From: Hymenobacter properus
GTDB lineage: Bacteria; Bacteroidota; Bacteroidia; Cytophagales; Hymenobacteraceae
Length of the DNA stretch: 64,000 nucleotides
Direction: 5' to 3'
Assembly: GCF_015694735.1 (NCBI RefSeq)
Contig: NZ_JADQDP010000004.1
Span: 124,001 to 188,000, forward strand
Shown here: positions 1-8,306 of the stretch, piece by piece
Numbering within the stretch: position 1 is the stretch's first letter
Layout of the letters: each line of letters starts with the position of its first letter
Notes under the pieces: model-generated
Told to the model about the DNA's origin: nothing
Databases searched by the model: none
The model's input: only the letters and a program-made list of their open reading frames with translations
Position numbers and translations under genes: made by a program

Positions 1-230
1 CGGACACTAATTACACGTTTTTCAAAAATAACCAGTCGGTTTCCAGCGGCACTTACAGCGCCGCATCGGTAAAGGCCTGCGGCATTCCTACGCCGGCGCC
101 CGGCCTGCGCCTGGTTGATGCCACCCTGGGCCCGCGCGAGGCCATCATCACCCTGCGGGGCGATTCGCTGGTGCTCAACTACGGCGGCCCCTGCGACGCT
201 CCCGTCGACACCTACCTGCGGCTGCCCTAG
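1..230 (+). CDS. C-terminal end of a hypothetical protein (5' end outside window)
   Basis: The frame is open from the window edge and closes with TAG at 228-230, giving the last 75 or so residues of a protein. The visible part is rich in Ser, Thr, Pro and Gly, has two cysteines (in KACGIP and GPCDAP) and reads like a small extracellular beta domain. No family is recognised. It converges on the DAHP synthase gene, with only nine bases between the two stop codons. Confidence 0.6.
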   Translation, partial: DTNYTFFKNNQSVSSGTYSAASVKACGIPTPAPGLRLVDATLGPREAIITLRGDSLVLNYGGPCDAPVDTYLRLP

Positions 231-239
231 TGCTTAGGG

Positions 240-1367
240 CTACAGCCCAGGCCCGAGGTGCGACACGCCATCCACCTGCGGGCGGCCGTTGAGCACTTCG
301 GTTTGCTTGCGAATGCTCTCGATGTGAATGAGTTTGTAGAGCTCGGCCACAAACTTCTCGTTCACGTTGAGCTTGCGGGCCCACTCCTGCCGGGTGCTGA
401 ATATCTCCTGCCAACGGTCGATTTGCAGGATTTTCACGTCGTTTTCCTTCTTGTATTCGGCCAGCTCTTCCACCAAAGCCATGCGGCGGGCCAGCGCTTC
501 CACAATTTCACGGTCGGCCACGTCCATTTTGTGGCGCAGGTCTTCGGCTTTGTTGAGGTAATCGGCGTTGTTGCTGGAACGGTAGCGGTATTTCAGTTCG
601 TTCAGGATTTCGCCCAGGCGCTGGGGCGTCACCTGCTGCTCGGCGTCGCTCAGGGCGTGGTCGGGGTCGGGGTGGGTTTCGATGATGAGGCCGTCGTAGT
701 CGAGGTCGAGGGCCTTCTGGGCAATGGGCAGCAGCAAGTCGCGCCGCCCGCCAATGTGGCTGGGGTCGCAGATGAGCGGAATGTGCGGGAAGCGTGTTTT
801 CAGCTCAATGGGCAGCACCCAGGTGGGCGCGTTGCGGTAGCGGCTGGGCGCAAACGTGCTGAACCCCCGATGAATGGCCGCCAAATCCCGAATGCCGGCC
901 CGCTCCAGGCGTTCCAAGGCGCCGGCCCACAAAGCCACGTCGGGGTTCACGGGGTTTTTCACCATCACGGGCACTCCGGTGCCAGCCAGCGCGTCGGCCA
1001 ATTCCTGCACGGCAAAGGGGTTCACGGTGGTGCGCGCCCCAATCCACAGCACGTCGATGCCGTGGGCCAGGGCTTCTTCCACGTGGCGCGGCGTGGCCAC
1101 TTCGATGGTGGTTGGGATGCCGGTTTCGGCCTTCACGCGCTGCAGCCAGGGCAGTGCCACCGCCCCCATGCCTTCGAAGGAACCCGGCCGGGTGCGCGGC
1201 TTCCAGATGCCGGCCCGGAACAAATCGATGTTGCCCAGCGCCTGCAGGCCGCGGGCGGTGGCCATCACCTGTTCTTCGGTTTCGGCCGAGCAAGGGCCGG
1301 CGATGAGGATGGGCTGGCCTTTCTGGGCCAACAGGCGGGTGAAGAACGTATTAGCAGCAGCGGGCAT
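240..1367 (-). CDS. Bifunctional 3-deoxy-7-phosphoheptulonate synthase / chorismate mutase (type II)
   Basis: This 375-residue cytosolic enzyme joins the first step of the shikimate pathway (phosphoenolpyruvate plus erythrose 4-phosphate to DAHP) to chorismate mutase, which makes prephenate for Phe and Tyr. The DAHP synthase barrel fills about residues 10-250, with GPCSAE at 24-29 and KPRTRPGSFEG at 56-66, the phosphoenolpyruvate-binding signature. HTH-rich residues from about 270 form a mutase-type helical domain, with LRHKMDVADREIVEAL and a following KKENDVKILQIDRW segment. The frame stays open far upstream across the divergent proline dehydrogenase gene, but homology begins at MPAAAN, so ATG at 1365-1367 is the start. 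The family order (synthase then mutase) is typical of Bacteroidota. Fusing the domains is thought to let prephenate control the synthase; regulation is not visible here. Confidence 0.95.
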   Translation of the reverse strand: MPAAANTFFTRLLAQKGQPILIAGPCSAETEEQVMATARGLQALGNIDLFRAGIWKPRTRPGSFEGMGAVALPWLQRVKAETGIPTTIEVATPRHVEEALAHGIDVLWIGARTTVNPFAVQELADALAGTGVPVMVKNPVNPDVALWAGALERLERAGIRDLAAIHRGFSTFAPSRYRNAPTWVLPIELKTRFPHIPLICDPSHIGGRRDLLLPIAQKALDLDYDGLIIETHPDPDHALSDAEQQVTPQRLGEILNELKYRYRSSNNADYLNKAEDLRHKMDVADREIVEALARRMALVEELAEYKKENDVKILQIDRWQEIFSTRQEWARKLNVNEKFVAELYKLIHIESIRKQTEVLNGRPQVDGVSHLGPGL

Positions 1368-1457
1368 CGGCAAGGAGCAAAATGAGGCGGGTTTTCCGGC
1401 CAGCGGCCGAAAAGCCCGGCAAACGTAACTCGTTTCAAGGGAACGTTGTTTACCGGT

Positions 1458-1465
1458 TACCTTCG
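1458..1465 (+). promoter_or_regulatory. Possible -7 promoter box (TACCTTCG) of proline dehydrogenase
   Basis: TACCTTCG lies 49 bases before the ATG and differs at one base from the Bacteroidota -7 consensus TAnnTTTG. No clear -33 TTTG is seen. The same TTCG variant precedes the rhomboid gene at 45939-46739. Confidence 0.35.
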
Positions 1466-1514
1466 CCCCACCGTTCTTCTTTCCTTCAAATTCCCACGTT
1501 CTCACTTCCTGTCT

Positions 1515-2714
1515 ATGTCGCCCGACGCCCCTACCCAAGCCCCGCCGATTTCCTTCGAGGATACCCGCGTGGCTTTCGCTTCTAAATCTGACGCCCAGCT
1601 GCGCAAAGTCTACGCGTTGTTCGCGGCCATGAACAACGGCAGCCTCGTGAAAACCGGCAGCGGCCTGATGAAAACCGCTCTGAAATGGGGCATCCCCGGC
1701 ACCAAGTTTCTCATCAAGCACTCCATTTTTGAGCAGTTCTGCGGGGGCGAAACCATTGCCGAGTGCCGCCCCGTCACGGCCGAGCTGGGCAAGTACAACA
1801 TCGGAACCATCCTCGACTACTCGGTGGAGGGCGAAGGCAGCGACGCCAGCTACGACCACACCCGCGACGAAATCCTGGCCACCATCGATGAGGCCCACCG
1901 CTCGCAGCACATTCCTTTCTCGGTCTTCAAAGTAACCGGCGTGGCCGACGTGGCCATTCTGGAGAAAATTCAGGCCGGCCAGCTGCTCACCGCTCAGGAG
2001 GAAGCCGCCCACGCCCGCGCCGTGGCCCGCGTAGAAGCCATCTGCGCCCGCGCCCACCAGTACGGCATCCGCCTGTTCATCGACGCCGAGGAAAGCTGGT
2101 TTCAGCACACCATCGACCTGCTGGCCTACGACATGATGGCCAAGTACAACCGCGAGAAGGCCATCGTGTGGAACACCTATCAGCTCTACCGCCACGACCG
2201 CCTCGACGCCCTGAAAGCCGCCCACGACGCCGCGGCCGAAGCCGGCTCCTACATCGGCGCCAAGCTGGTGCGCGGCGCCTACATGGAAAAGGAGGCCCGC
2301 GTGGCCAAGCAGCGCGGCTACAACAATCCCATCAACCCCAGCAAGCAAGCCACCGACGACCTCTACGACGAAGCCCTGCGCTACTGCGTGCAGCACATCG
2401 ACCGAATCAGCATCTGCGCCGGCACCCACAACGAGGCCAGCTCGCTGCTGCTCACCCAACTCATGCAGCAGGCCGGCCTGGCCCCCGGCGACCCGCGCAT
2501 TTGGTTTGCCCAACTCTACGGTATGAGCGACAACCTCACCTACAACCTCGCCCACGCCGGCTACAACACCGCCAAGTACCTGCCCTATGGCCCGGTGGCC
2601 GCCGTGATGCCCTACCTGCTGCGCCGCGCCGACGAAAACACCGCCATTGCCGGCCAGAGCAGCCGCGAATTTCTACTTATCCAAAAAGAAATTCGCCGGC
2701 GTCAGAGCAAGTAA
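1515..2714 (+). CDS. Proline dehydrogenase (PRODH family)
   Basis: This is a 399-residue flavin enzyme that oxidises proline to pyrroline-5-carboxylate, the first step of proline catabolism to glutamate. It is the single-domain form, without the P5C dehydrogenase half of PutA. The barrel contains FIDAEESW, KLVRGAYMEKE and, near the C-terminus, LLRRADENTAIAGQS, which holds the paired arginines and Glu that hold proline in the family. The frame can be extended upstream to 1446, but ATG at 1515 (MSPDAPTQ) follows a likely promoter and matches the usual N-terminus. It is divergent from the DAHP synthase gene, and no P5C dehydrogenase gene is in the window. Confidence 0.93.
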   Translation: MSPDAPTQAPPISFEDTRVAFASKSDAQLRKVYALFAAMNNGSLVKTGSGLMKTALKWGIPGTKFLIKHSIFEQFCGGETIAECRPVTAELGKYNIGTILDYSVEGEGSDASYDHTRDEILATIDEAHRSQHIPFSVFKVTGVADVAILEKIQAGQLLTAQEEAAHARAVARVEAICARAHQYGIRLFIDAEESWFQHTIDLLAYDMMAKYNREKAIVWNTYQLYRHDRLDALKAAHDAAAEAGSYIGAKLVRGAYMEKEARVAKQRGYNNPINPSKQATDDLYDEALRYCVQHIDRISICAGTHNEASSLLLTQLMQQAGLAPGDPRIWFAQLYGMSDNLTYNLAHAGYNTAKYLPYGPVAAVMPYLLRRADENTAIAGQSSREFLLIQKEIRRRQSK

Positions 2715-2929
2715 GGCGGGCCTTTGTAAAATTTTTAAATATTTAACAATCATAATAATAGCAGCGGCCTACGGTCGAGCGTGGTCAGATTGGAATGATT
2801 GTGGGTAGCAGCCCGCCCTAAGGAACTGAGAATTAGCCGCCGCTGGGGTTCGCAAGAGCTGCCGCGGTGCAATTAATATTCGCTAATTTTCAGCCCCCAA
2901 AACGGTTTTTGTTCCCTTAAACCCCCGCC

Positions 2930-3316
2930 ATGATTGGTCGCATTCGCACGTATTTGATTCGTTATGCCCGGCTACAAACCGGAACCGTCAGCTACCTCAC
3001 GCTGGTGCAGGAAGCCGAATTGGGGCTCAATTTGGACATCTCGCATGAAAAATCTCGGCTCAACGAAATGTTGGCGGAGATATCCACCACCGAACACGAA
3101 GAAGGCCGCCCGCCGCTGAGCTGCCTGGTGAAAGTGCAAGGCTCTAAAGGCCAGGGCGACAACTTCTACAAGCTTTGCGAAAAGATGGGCATGGGCGAAT
3201 GGCGCAGCCTCAAGCAGGACGAGGATTTTCTGAAAAACCTCATCCGCGACTGCCGTGCGTTTTGGCGCGACGAAGCCAACTTTCAGCAGTTCGCCTCGCA
3301 CGGCGATTCGGAGTAG
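2930..3316 (+). CDS. Hypothetical protein, small winged-helix-like domain
   Basis: This 128-residue protein has no recognised function. Its middle, with RLNEMLAEISTTEHEEGRPP followed by LSCLVKV and GDNFYKLCEKMG, resembles a small stand-alone domain seen in some bacterial proteins near restriction or mobile genes, in which a conserved acidic helix precedes a GRPLLS-type strand. That likeness is from memory and weak. The N-terminus is basic (RIRTYLIRYAR) and the C-terminal half is rich in aromatic and acidic residues (RDCRAFWRDEANFQQF). No signal peptide or membrane segment is present. It stands alone, with 215 bases of AT-rich spacer upstream. Confidence 0.65.
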   Translation: MIGRIRTYLIRYARLQTGTVSYLTLVQEAELGLNLDISHEKSRLNEMLAEISTTEHEEGRPPLSCLVKVQGSKGQGDNFYKLCEKMGMGEWRSLKQDEDFLKNLIRDCRAFWRDEANFQQFASHGDSE

Positions 3317-3412
3317 GGCGGCGGCCCGGCGGACCATTTAGGATGCAGGCTGGGAATAGATGGAAAGTAAGCAGGATGTAACCTCTGCTGCAGAGGCCCC
3401 GTTAAGAGCCTC

Positions 3413-3432
3413 AACCAACCAGGAGGTTGGTT
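3413..3432 (+). promoter_or_regulatory. Perfect short hairpin in the leader of the stress-protein gene
   Basis: AACCAACC (3413-3420) pairs perfectly with GGTTGGTT (3425-3432) around the loop AGGA, ending 30 bases before the ATG at 3463. There is no strong U-run after it, so it may be a weak terminator of the upstream gene or a leader structure. Confidence 0.4.
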
Positions 3433-3462
3433 ATACTTTCCACATTTTCCTCCTTCCCTAGC

Positions 3463-4329
3463 ATGAACACCAACGATTCGAACAACCCGCAGAATACCGG
3501 TACTGGCGCAGGCGCCAACTACGGCACCAGCAACACCGGCACTGGCATGGGCAATAGCACCGGCCTGAGCAACGAAGGCACCAGCTACAACGCTGGCACC
3601 GGCTCCACGTCCGGCACGGGTACTTCGTCGACTTCCGGCGCCTCGCTGGGCAGCACTACCAACTCGACCGACGGCGACGACTTCAGCGCCACTGCTAAAG
3701 GCGCCGCAATGGCCGGCACCGCCGGTGCCGTGGTAGGCCGCGCTGTCGATGGCGTGCAAAACACGGCCGACCAGGCTGCCCACGCCGTAACTGGCCGCCC
3801 CTACGATTCGAGCCGCGACGTAAGCATGACCGGCATGTTCCGCGACCGCAGCAGTGCCGAGAAGGCCTACCAGTCGCTCTCGTCGCGTGGCTACGGCAAA
3901 GACGACGTGAACCTGCTCATGTCGGACGAAACCCGCAAAACTCACTTCGGTGACAACACCGCCCACACCGACCTCGGCGACAAAGCCATGGAAGGTGCTG
4001 GCGTAGGCTCGGCCATCGGTGGCACGGCCGGTGCCATCATCGGTGCTATTGCCGCCATCGGTACGTCGGTAGCCCTGCCCGGCCTGGGCCTGATTATCGC
4101 CGGTCCGTTGGCCGCCGCCCTGGCCGGTGCCGGTGCCGGTGGCCTCACGGGTGGCTTGGTAGGCGCCCTGGTGGGCTCGGGCATCCCCGAGGAGCACGCT
4201 GCCGAGTACGAAGAAGGCATCAAGAATGGCGGCATCGTGATGGGCGTGAAGCCCCGCAACGAGGAAGACGCCAAGTACTTCGAAGAGGAGTTCCGTCGCC
4301 ACAACGGCGACAAGATTTACAAGTACTAA
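3463..4329 (+). CDS. General stress protein-like, glycine-zipper protein
   Basis: This 288-residue protein starts with about 80 residues of low-complexity Asn, Thr, Gly and Ser (GTGAGANYGTSNTGTGMGNS). A region resembling the YflT/17M general-stress domain follows: SMTGMFRDRSSAEKAYQSL, then GYGKDDVNLLMSDE. Next come Gly-Ala-rich zipper segments (GGTAGAIIGAIAAIG, PLAAALAGAGAGGLTGGLVG) likely to insert in or lie on a membrane, and an acidic, charged tail containing IVMGVKPRNEEDAKYFEEEF. Homologues are usually annotated as general stress proteins of unknown mechanism. ATG at 3463 (MNTNDSNN) is preferred to an upstream in-frame start because the low-complexity region begins there. A strong terminator follows, so it is probably monocistronic. 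Confidence 0.75.
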   Translation: MNTNDSNNPQNTGTGAGANYGTSNTGTGMGNSTGLSNEGTSYNAGTGSTSGTGTSSTSGASLGSTTNSTDGDDFSATAKGAAMAGTAGAVVGRAVDGVQNTADQAAHAVTGRPYDSSRDVSMTGMFRDRSSAEKAYQSLSSRGYGKDDVNLLMSDETRKTHFGDNTAHTDLGDKAMEGAGVGSAIGGTAGAIIGAIAAIGTSVALPGLGLIIAGPLAAALAGAGAGGLTGGLVGALVGSGIPEEHAAEYEEGIKNGGIVMGVKPRNEEDAKYFEEEFRRHNGDKIYKY

Positions 4330-4360
4330 TTCCGTCGCAGGTTCCGGCCTGTTTATCCTG

Positions 4361-4396
4361 AAAAAAGCCCTCCCCGTCCGGGGAGGGCTTTTTTGT
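4361..4396 (+). terminator. Rho-independent terminator after the stress-protein gene
   Basis: An eleven-pair stem (4366-4376 with 4379-4389, AGCCCTCCCCG) with a tiny loop is followed by a run of T. An A-run on the other side would let it work in reverse as well. Confidence 0.9.
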
Positions 4397-4527
4397 TGCA
4401 ACCTTAGGCGGGCGCGGGCAGTTCTTAGCTAGTAGAGCTCAGCCGGTTTCGGCCGGGGGCACTTATTGCACCCGCCGGGGCGTTTCCGACGTAGGCCGAA
4501 AGTCCTGGCGCCGTATGGCACCGGCCG

Positions 4528-4535
4528 TATATTTG
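4528..4535 (+). promoter_or_regulatory. -7 promoter box (TATATTTG) of the tail-specific protease gene
   Basis: TATATTTG matches the Bacteroidota -7 consensus TAnnTTTG exactly and ends 26 bases before the ATG at 4562. No convincing -33 TTTG is seen. Confidence 0.5.
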
Positions 4536-4561
4536 AATTTCATCCGTTTTAGTTTTTGCCC

Positions 4562-6733
4562 ATGTCTCCCTCCCGCTTGAAGGTCGGCCTGTATGCCTTT
4601 TTGGTGACGGCCGTATTTGTTCTGGCTTCCTACCGGCTGTTCCGCCGGGCCGACTCGGCGGTACCGAGCAAGGACCAGGTGCTGATTGGGCTCATGATGA
4701 GTGGCCTCACTTCGCAGCACTACCAGCCCGAACGCATTGACGACGCATTCTCGAAGCGCGTTTTTGATTTGTATTTGAAGCACCTCGACTACCGCAAGCA
4801 GTTCCTGCTGGCCTCGGACGTGGAGCAGTTGCGCCGCTACCAGTCGCAGATTGACGACCAGGTGAAGCGCGGAAGCCACGAGTTTCTCGACCTGAGCACC
4901 AAGCTCATGACCGAGCGCACTAAGGAAATGCAGGGTCTGTATCGCGAAATCCTAGCCAAGCCCTTCGATTTCACCACCGACGAGACCTTCCAGTCCGATT
5001 TCGAGAAAGCCGCCTTCCCAGCCGACAAAGCCGCGCAGCGTGAGCTGTGGCGCAAGCTGCTGAAATACGAGACCCTGAGCCGGTATTCGGAAATGATGGA
5101 AGCGCAGGAGAAGGCCAAAGAAGCCAAACCCAGCACCGCTACCGCTGCTCCCAGCGCTGCCAACGCGGCTGCCCCCACCGCCGCCGAGCCCGTGCGCACT
5201 CCGGCCCAGATGGAAGCCGAGGCCCGCAAGCGCGTGCTGAAGTACTACGACGAGCAGTTTGAGGAAATCAATGAAACTGATGCCAATGAGCGTCTGGCCG
5301 AGTACGCCAACACCATTGCCAACACTTACGACCCACACACCGAATACTTCGCGCCTAAGGCCAAGGAAGATTTCGATTACGAAATGACCGGCCGCTTTGA
5401 AGGCATCGGGGCCACGCTGCGCGAGAAGGATAACTTGATTTACGTCGATGAAATCATTCCCGGCTCGGCTTCGGCCCGGCAGGGCGACCTGAAGAAGGGC
5501 GATGCCCTGCTGCGTGTGGCCCAGGGCGCGGCTGAGCCAGTGAGCATCGAAGGCTGGCACACGGCTAAGGCCGTGACGCTGATTCGGGGCAAGAAAGGCT
5601 CGGAAGTGCGCCTGACGGTGAAAAAGCCCGATGGCAGCACCAAGGTGATTCCCATCATCCGCGACGTGGTGGTGGTTGACGACAAGTACGCGCAATCGTC
5701 GGTGATTACCGATAAGGGCCAGAAAATCGGCTACCTGCACCTGCCCGGCTTCTACGCCGATTTCAACGACAACGGCGGCCGCAACTCGGCCGATGACGTG
5801 CGCAAGGAACTGGCCAAGCTCAACGCCGAAGGCGTGAAGGGCGTGATTATGGACCTGCGCTTTAATGGCGGCGGCTCGCTGGGCGATGCCGTATCGATGG
5901 CTGGCCTCTTCATGGACAGCGGCCCCATGGTGCAGGTGCGCGACGGCCAGGGCCGCACGCAGGTACTCACCGACAATGACCCGCGCGTGCAGTACAGCGG
6001 CCCGCTCGTGATTCTGGTGAACAAGTACAGTGCCTCGGCTTCGGAGATTCTGGCGGCGGTCATTCAGGACTACCACCGCGGCATCATCATGGGCTCTACC
6101 AGCACTTACGGCAAAGGCACCGTGCAGCGCATTTTCGACCTCGACGAGGCCCTGCCGGCCGAACTGAGCAGCGTGAAGCCGATTGGCTCGCTGAAGCTGA
6201 CCACACAGAAGTTCTACCGCGTGAACGGTGGCTCGACCCAGTTCAAAGGCGTGCAGTCGGATATTGTGGTACCCGACCTGTACTCCTACCTCGACCAGGG
6301 CGAAAAGGAATCGGACTACCCGCTGAAGTGGGATGAGATTCAGCCCGCCCGCTACAAGCCCTGGGGTGATGCCCCCAACATTGAAAAACTGCGCGCCGAA
6401 AGCAAAGCCCGTGTGGCTACCAACCCCAGCTTCAAGGTGATGGAGGAGATGGTGAAGAGCATGCGCAAGCGCAAAGACGAAACTACTGTTTCGCTGAAGC
6501 TTAGCGCTTACCAGGCCGAGCAGCGGGAATCGAAGGCCATTTCGGACCGCTACGAAGCCGCCCAGAAAACCACCTCGGCGCTGGCCTTCACCCCCCTCTC
6601 GGCTGACGTGCGGGCGCTGGGCGGCGACACGGTACGCATCAACCGTGCCGCCCGCTTCACCAAGGGCCTCAAGAAAGACATCACCATTGCCGAGGCCGTG
6701 GCGGTTATTCAAGACGAAATCAAGAGCAAGTAG
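4562..6733 (+). CDS. prc: Carboxy-terminal processing (tail-specific) protease, S41A family
   Basis: This 723-residue periplasmic protease degrades or trims envelope proteins from their C-termini. A hydrophobic N-terminal anchor or signal (about residues 7-24) is followed by the long N-terminal helical domain of Prc/Tsp, which carries an Ala-Pro-rich insert near residues 190-215. A PDZ domain lies at about 270-365 (GRFEGIGATLREKDNLIYV) and the S41 domain beyond it. The catalytic Ser is residue 492 in YSASASEIL and the Lys is residue 518 in YGKGTVQ, 26 apart. The Tsp-type C-terminal domain follows. The length is close to E. coli Prc. A TTG two codons upstream is also in frame, but ATG at 4562 is preferred. 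It is monocistronic, between its own promoter and terminator. Confidence 0.95.
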   Translation: MSPSRLKVGLYAFLVTAVFVLASYRLFRRADSAVPSKDQVLIGLMMSGLTSQHYQPERIDDAFSKRVFDLYLKHLDYRKQFLLASDVEQLRRYQSQIDDQVKRGSHEFLDLSTKLMTERTKEMQGLYREILAKPFDFTTDETFQSDFEKAAFPADKAAQRELWRKLLKYETLSRYSEMMEAQEKAKEAKPSTATAAPSAANAAAPTAAEPVRTPAQMEAEARKRVLKYYDEQFEEINETDANERLAEYANTIANTYDPHTEYFAPKAKEDFDYEMTGRFEGIGATLREKDNLIYVDEIIPGSASARQGDLKKGDALLRVAQGAAEPVSIEGWHTAKAVTLIRGKKGSEVRLTVKKPDGSTKVIPIIRDVVVVDDKYAQSSVITDKGQKIGYLHLPGFYADFNDNGGRNSADDVRKELAKLNAEGVKGVIMDLRFNGGGSLGDAVSMAGLFMDSGPMVQVRDGQGRTQVLTDNDPRVQYSGPLVILVNKYSASASEILAAVIQDYHRGIIMGSTSTYGKGTVQRIFDLDEALPAELSSVKPIGSLKLTTQKFYRVNGGSTQFKGVQSDIVVPDLYSYLDQGEKESDYPLKWDEIQPARYKPWGDAPNIEKLRAESKARVATNPSFKVMEEMVKSMRKRKDETTVSLKLSAYQAEQRESKAISDRYEAAQKTTSALAFTPLSADVRALGGDTVRINRAARFTKGLKKDITIAEAVAVIQDEIKSK

Positions 6734-6790
6734 CCGCAAGGCTCGGGGCCGGGAATGGCCCGTTGGCCGACAAAGGCACCCAGTTGAACG

Positions 6791-6826
6791 AAGCCCCCGC
6801 ACCTCTTGGCGCGGGGGCTTTTTTGG
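6791..6826 (+). terminator. Rho-independent terminator after prc
   Basis: AAGCCCCCGC (6791-6800) pairs with GCGGGGGCTT (6811-6820), followed by TTTT. It is separated from the stop codon by 57 bases. Confidence 0.9.
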
Positions 6827-6997
6827 CACGTTTTTGAATGTCAACCTCGATAGCAAACAGCCCGTATTAATTCTTTTGCTAATATTTAGCTAATTAGTGT
6901 TAAAACCTTGGCTATCAGTAGCAAGATGCCATGTGTAAATTGACAAAAAACTTAGCAAACATGCAACTATTAGCACCCTCCTTCCTGTTTACTTAGC

Positions 6998-8086
6998 ATG
7001 ACGACTAAAGAGGAAACCCGCATCATTCCGCTCAATCCGCAGGTAGAAGCTCCTGCCGATGAGCTGCAGCAGAAATTGGCTGATGAAAACTGGCGTAAAT
7101 CCATTCCAGCGCAGGTTTTCCTCAACTATTTCTTTGCTATCAACTATCACATTCAGGAAAACGACGACGTGCTCGGCGGCCTGCAGAACCTGCCGTTCTT
7201 CCGCAGCCACACGGCCGAGCTGAACGACGCCGACGTGGCCACGCTGACCAAGCTGCTGCACACCAGCTGGAGCACCGAGTATGCCCTGCGCGCCACAGCC
7301 GAGCTGGGCGATGAGAACTTCCTGCGCAACGCCCTGCACTGGACGTTCCCGCAGGCCTACCACGCCATCCTGTCGGGCTTGCAGGCTTTCCTGTACACCA
7401 CGGGTGTGCGCTCGAACAACGGCCAGCTCATCCGCCGCGAGGTGGGGCGCTTGGTTGTGAAGAATGCCTATCCGCGGCCGGTGTCGTTCTATGCGGCCGG
7501 TGCTTACGGCGACTTCAGCATTCACCGCCTGCCGCTGGCTGGCTACAAGGCCGGGCTGCACATTGCCAGCAAGGAAATTGACGCGCAAGCTCAGATTGGC
7601 CAGTTCTTGCGCACCACGCGTAAGATGAAGGCGCAGTGGACCCGCGCGCAGGTGCAGGCCAACCCCAACACGGCTATCCGCAGCCAGAAGACGGGCCGCC
7701 CGCTCGACAAATGGACGGCCGCGCACTGGCAGCAGATTACCTGGCGCCTGGGCTACACCACCATCTTCGACCTCCTGGGCCGCCTGCGCATCTCGGAGAG
7801 CACCCGTGAGATTGAGCGCTACGTGGAAGCTGACATCGACTTTAGCCTGTTCCACGCCTCGCTGCTGAACATTGTGAGCTACCTCAACGGTGTGCACGAG
7901 ACCTACGTGGCCAAGGCCCTCGGCCTGGAACGCTACCGCCAGTTGGTAGCCGAGTTGCCGGCGCATTTGCAGTCGGGCTTCGTGCAGGAGCGGTTGCGCA
8001 CCCGCGTCGAGCCGGTGCTGGCGCCCATGCCGCCCACGGCCCCGGCCATTGCCGCCGAAGCCACGCAGTATCGCATGGCTGCCTAA
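6998..8086 (+). CDS. Hypothetical protein, 362 residues, unknown family
   Basis: I do not recognise this protein. It has no signal peptide and no membrane segment and appears mostly helical. It is rich in aromatic residues and histidines: FLNYFFAINYHIQEND early on, NALHWTFPQAYHAILSG near residue 125, YPRPVSFYAAGAYGDFSIH near 165, and DFSLFHASLLNIVSYLNGVH near 290. The spaced His residues could suggest metal binding, but no known motif is complete. It is preceded by about 150 unusually AT-rich bases and followed, one base after its stop, by one arm of a long inverted repeat. Codon use resembles that of its neighbours. Confidence 0.7.
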   Translation: MTTKEETRIIPLNPQVEAPADELQQKLADENWRKSIPAQVFLNYFFAINYHIQENDDVLGGLQNLPFFRSHTAELNDADVATLTKLLHTSWSTEYALRATAELGDENFLRNALHWTFPQAYHAILSGLQAFLYTTGVRSNNGQLIRREVGRLVVKNAYPRPVSFYAAGAYGDFSIHRLPLAGYKAGLHIASKEIDAQAQIGQFLRTTRKMKAQWTRAQVQANPNTAIRSQKTGRPLDKWTAAHWQQITWRLGYTTIFDLLGRLRISESTREIERYVEADIDFSLFHASLLNIVSYLNGVHETYVAKALGLERYRQLVAELPAHLQSGFVQERLRTRVEPVLAPMPPTAPAIAAEATQYRMAA

Positions 8087-8138
8087 GACCACGAATTCGC
8101 TCGGATTTTTCGGATTCCACGGATTTTGTGAATGGAAA

Positions 8139-8165
8139 GCCGCTCCGGTTTCGGAGCGGCTTTTT
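8139..8165 (+). terminator. Rho-independent terminator between the 362-residue gene and lysS
   Basis: GCCGCTCCG (8139-8147) pairs perfectly with CGGAGCGGC (8152-8160), followed by TTTTT. It separates lysS from the upstream gene. Confidence 0.88.
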
Positions 8166-8172
8166 CGTGCCG

Positions 8173-8180
8173 TACTTTTG
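8173..8180 (+). promoter_or_regulatory. -7 promoter box (TACTTTTG) of lysS
   Basis: TACTTTTG matches TAnnTTTG exactly and lies just past the terminator. It would give a leader of about 120 bases that contains the right arm of the inverted repeat. Confidence 0.45.
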
Positions 8181-8306
8181 CGGTTCACATTTTACTTACC
8201 GCGTCTGAGCACTTGGCTTCTAAGTGCTTCGATTGGCCCGTTTGAATCCTCCACAAAATCTGTGGAATCCGAAAAATCCGAGCAAATCCGTGGTTCAGAC
8301 ATTACT

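Larger units (their letters stand above)
8088..8294. repeat. Long inverted repeat flanking the lysS promoter region
   Basis: Bases 8088-8130 and 8252-8294 are about 43-base inverted copies with roughly four differences; their shared core is CGGATTTTTCGGATTCCAC. Between them lie the terminator at 8139-8165 and the candidate lysS promoter. The arms are AT-richer than their surroundings, and the pair looks like a member of a dispersed intergenic repeat family distinct from the GTCATnCTGAGCG palindromes. Confidence 0.8.

Noticed and set aside
240..2555. A single 771-residue reading of the DAHP synthase gene, extended over proline dehydrogenase.
   Set aside because: The extension is antisense to a sound enzyme gene, and homology starts at MPAAAN (1367).
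4952..6856. A 634-codon open frame opposite prc, and similar long antisense frames opposite the ABC exporter, the OstA-like gene, the GH3 fusion and the penicillin acylase.
   Set aside because: They mirror well-supported GC-rich genes, with Val-, His- and Gly-heavy translations and no family likeness; such shadows are expected at high GC.
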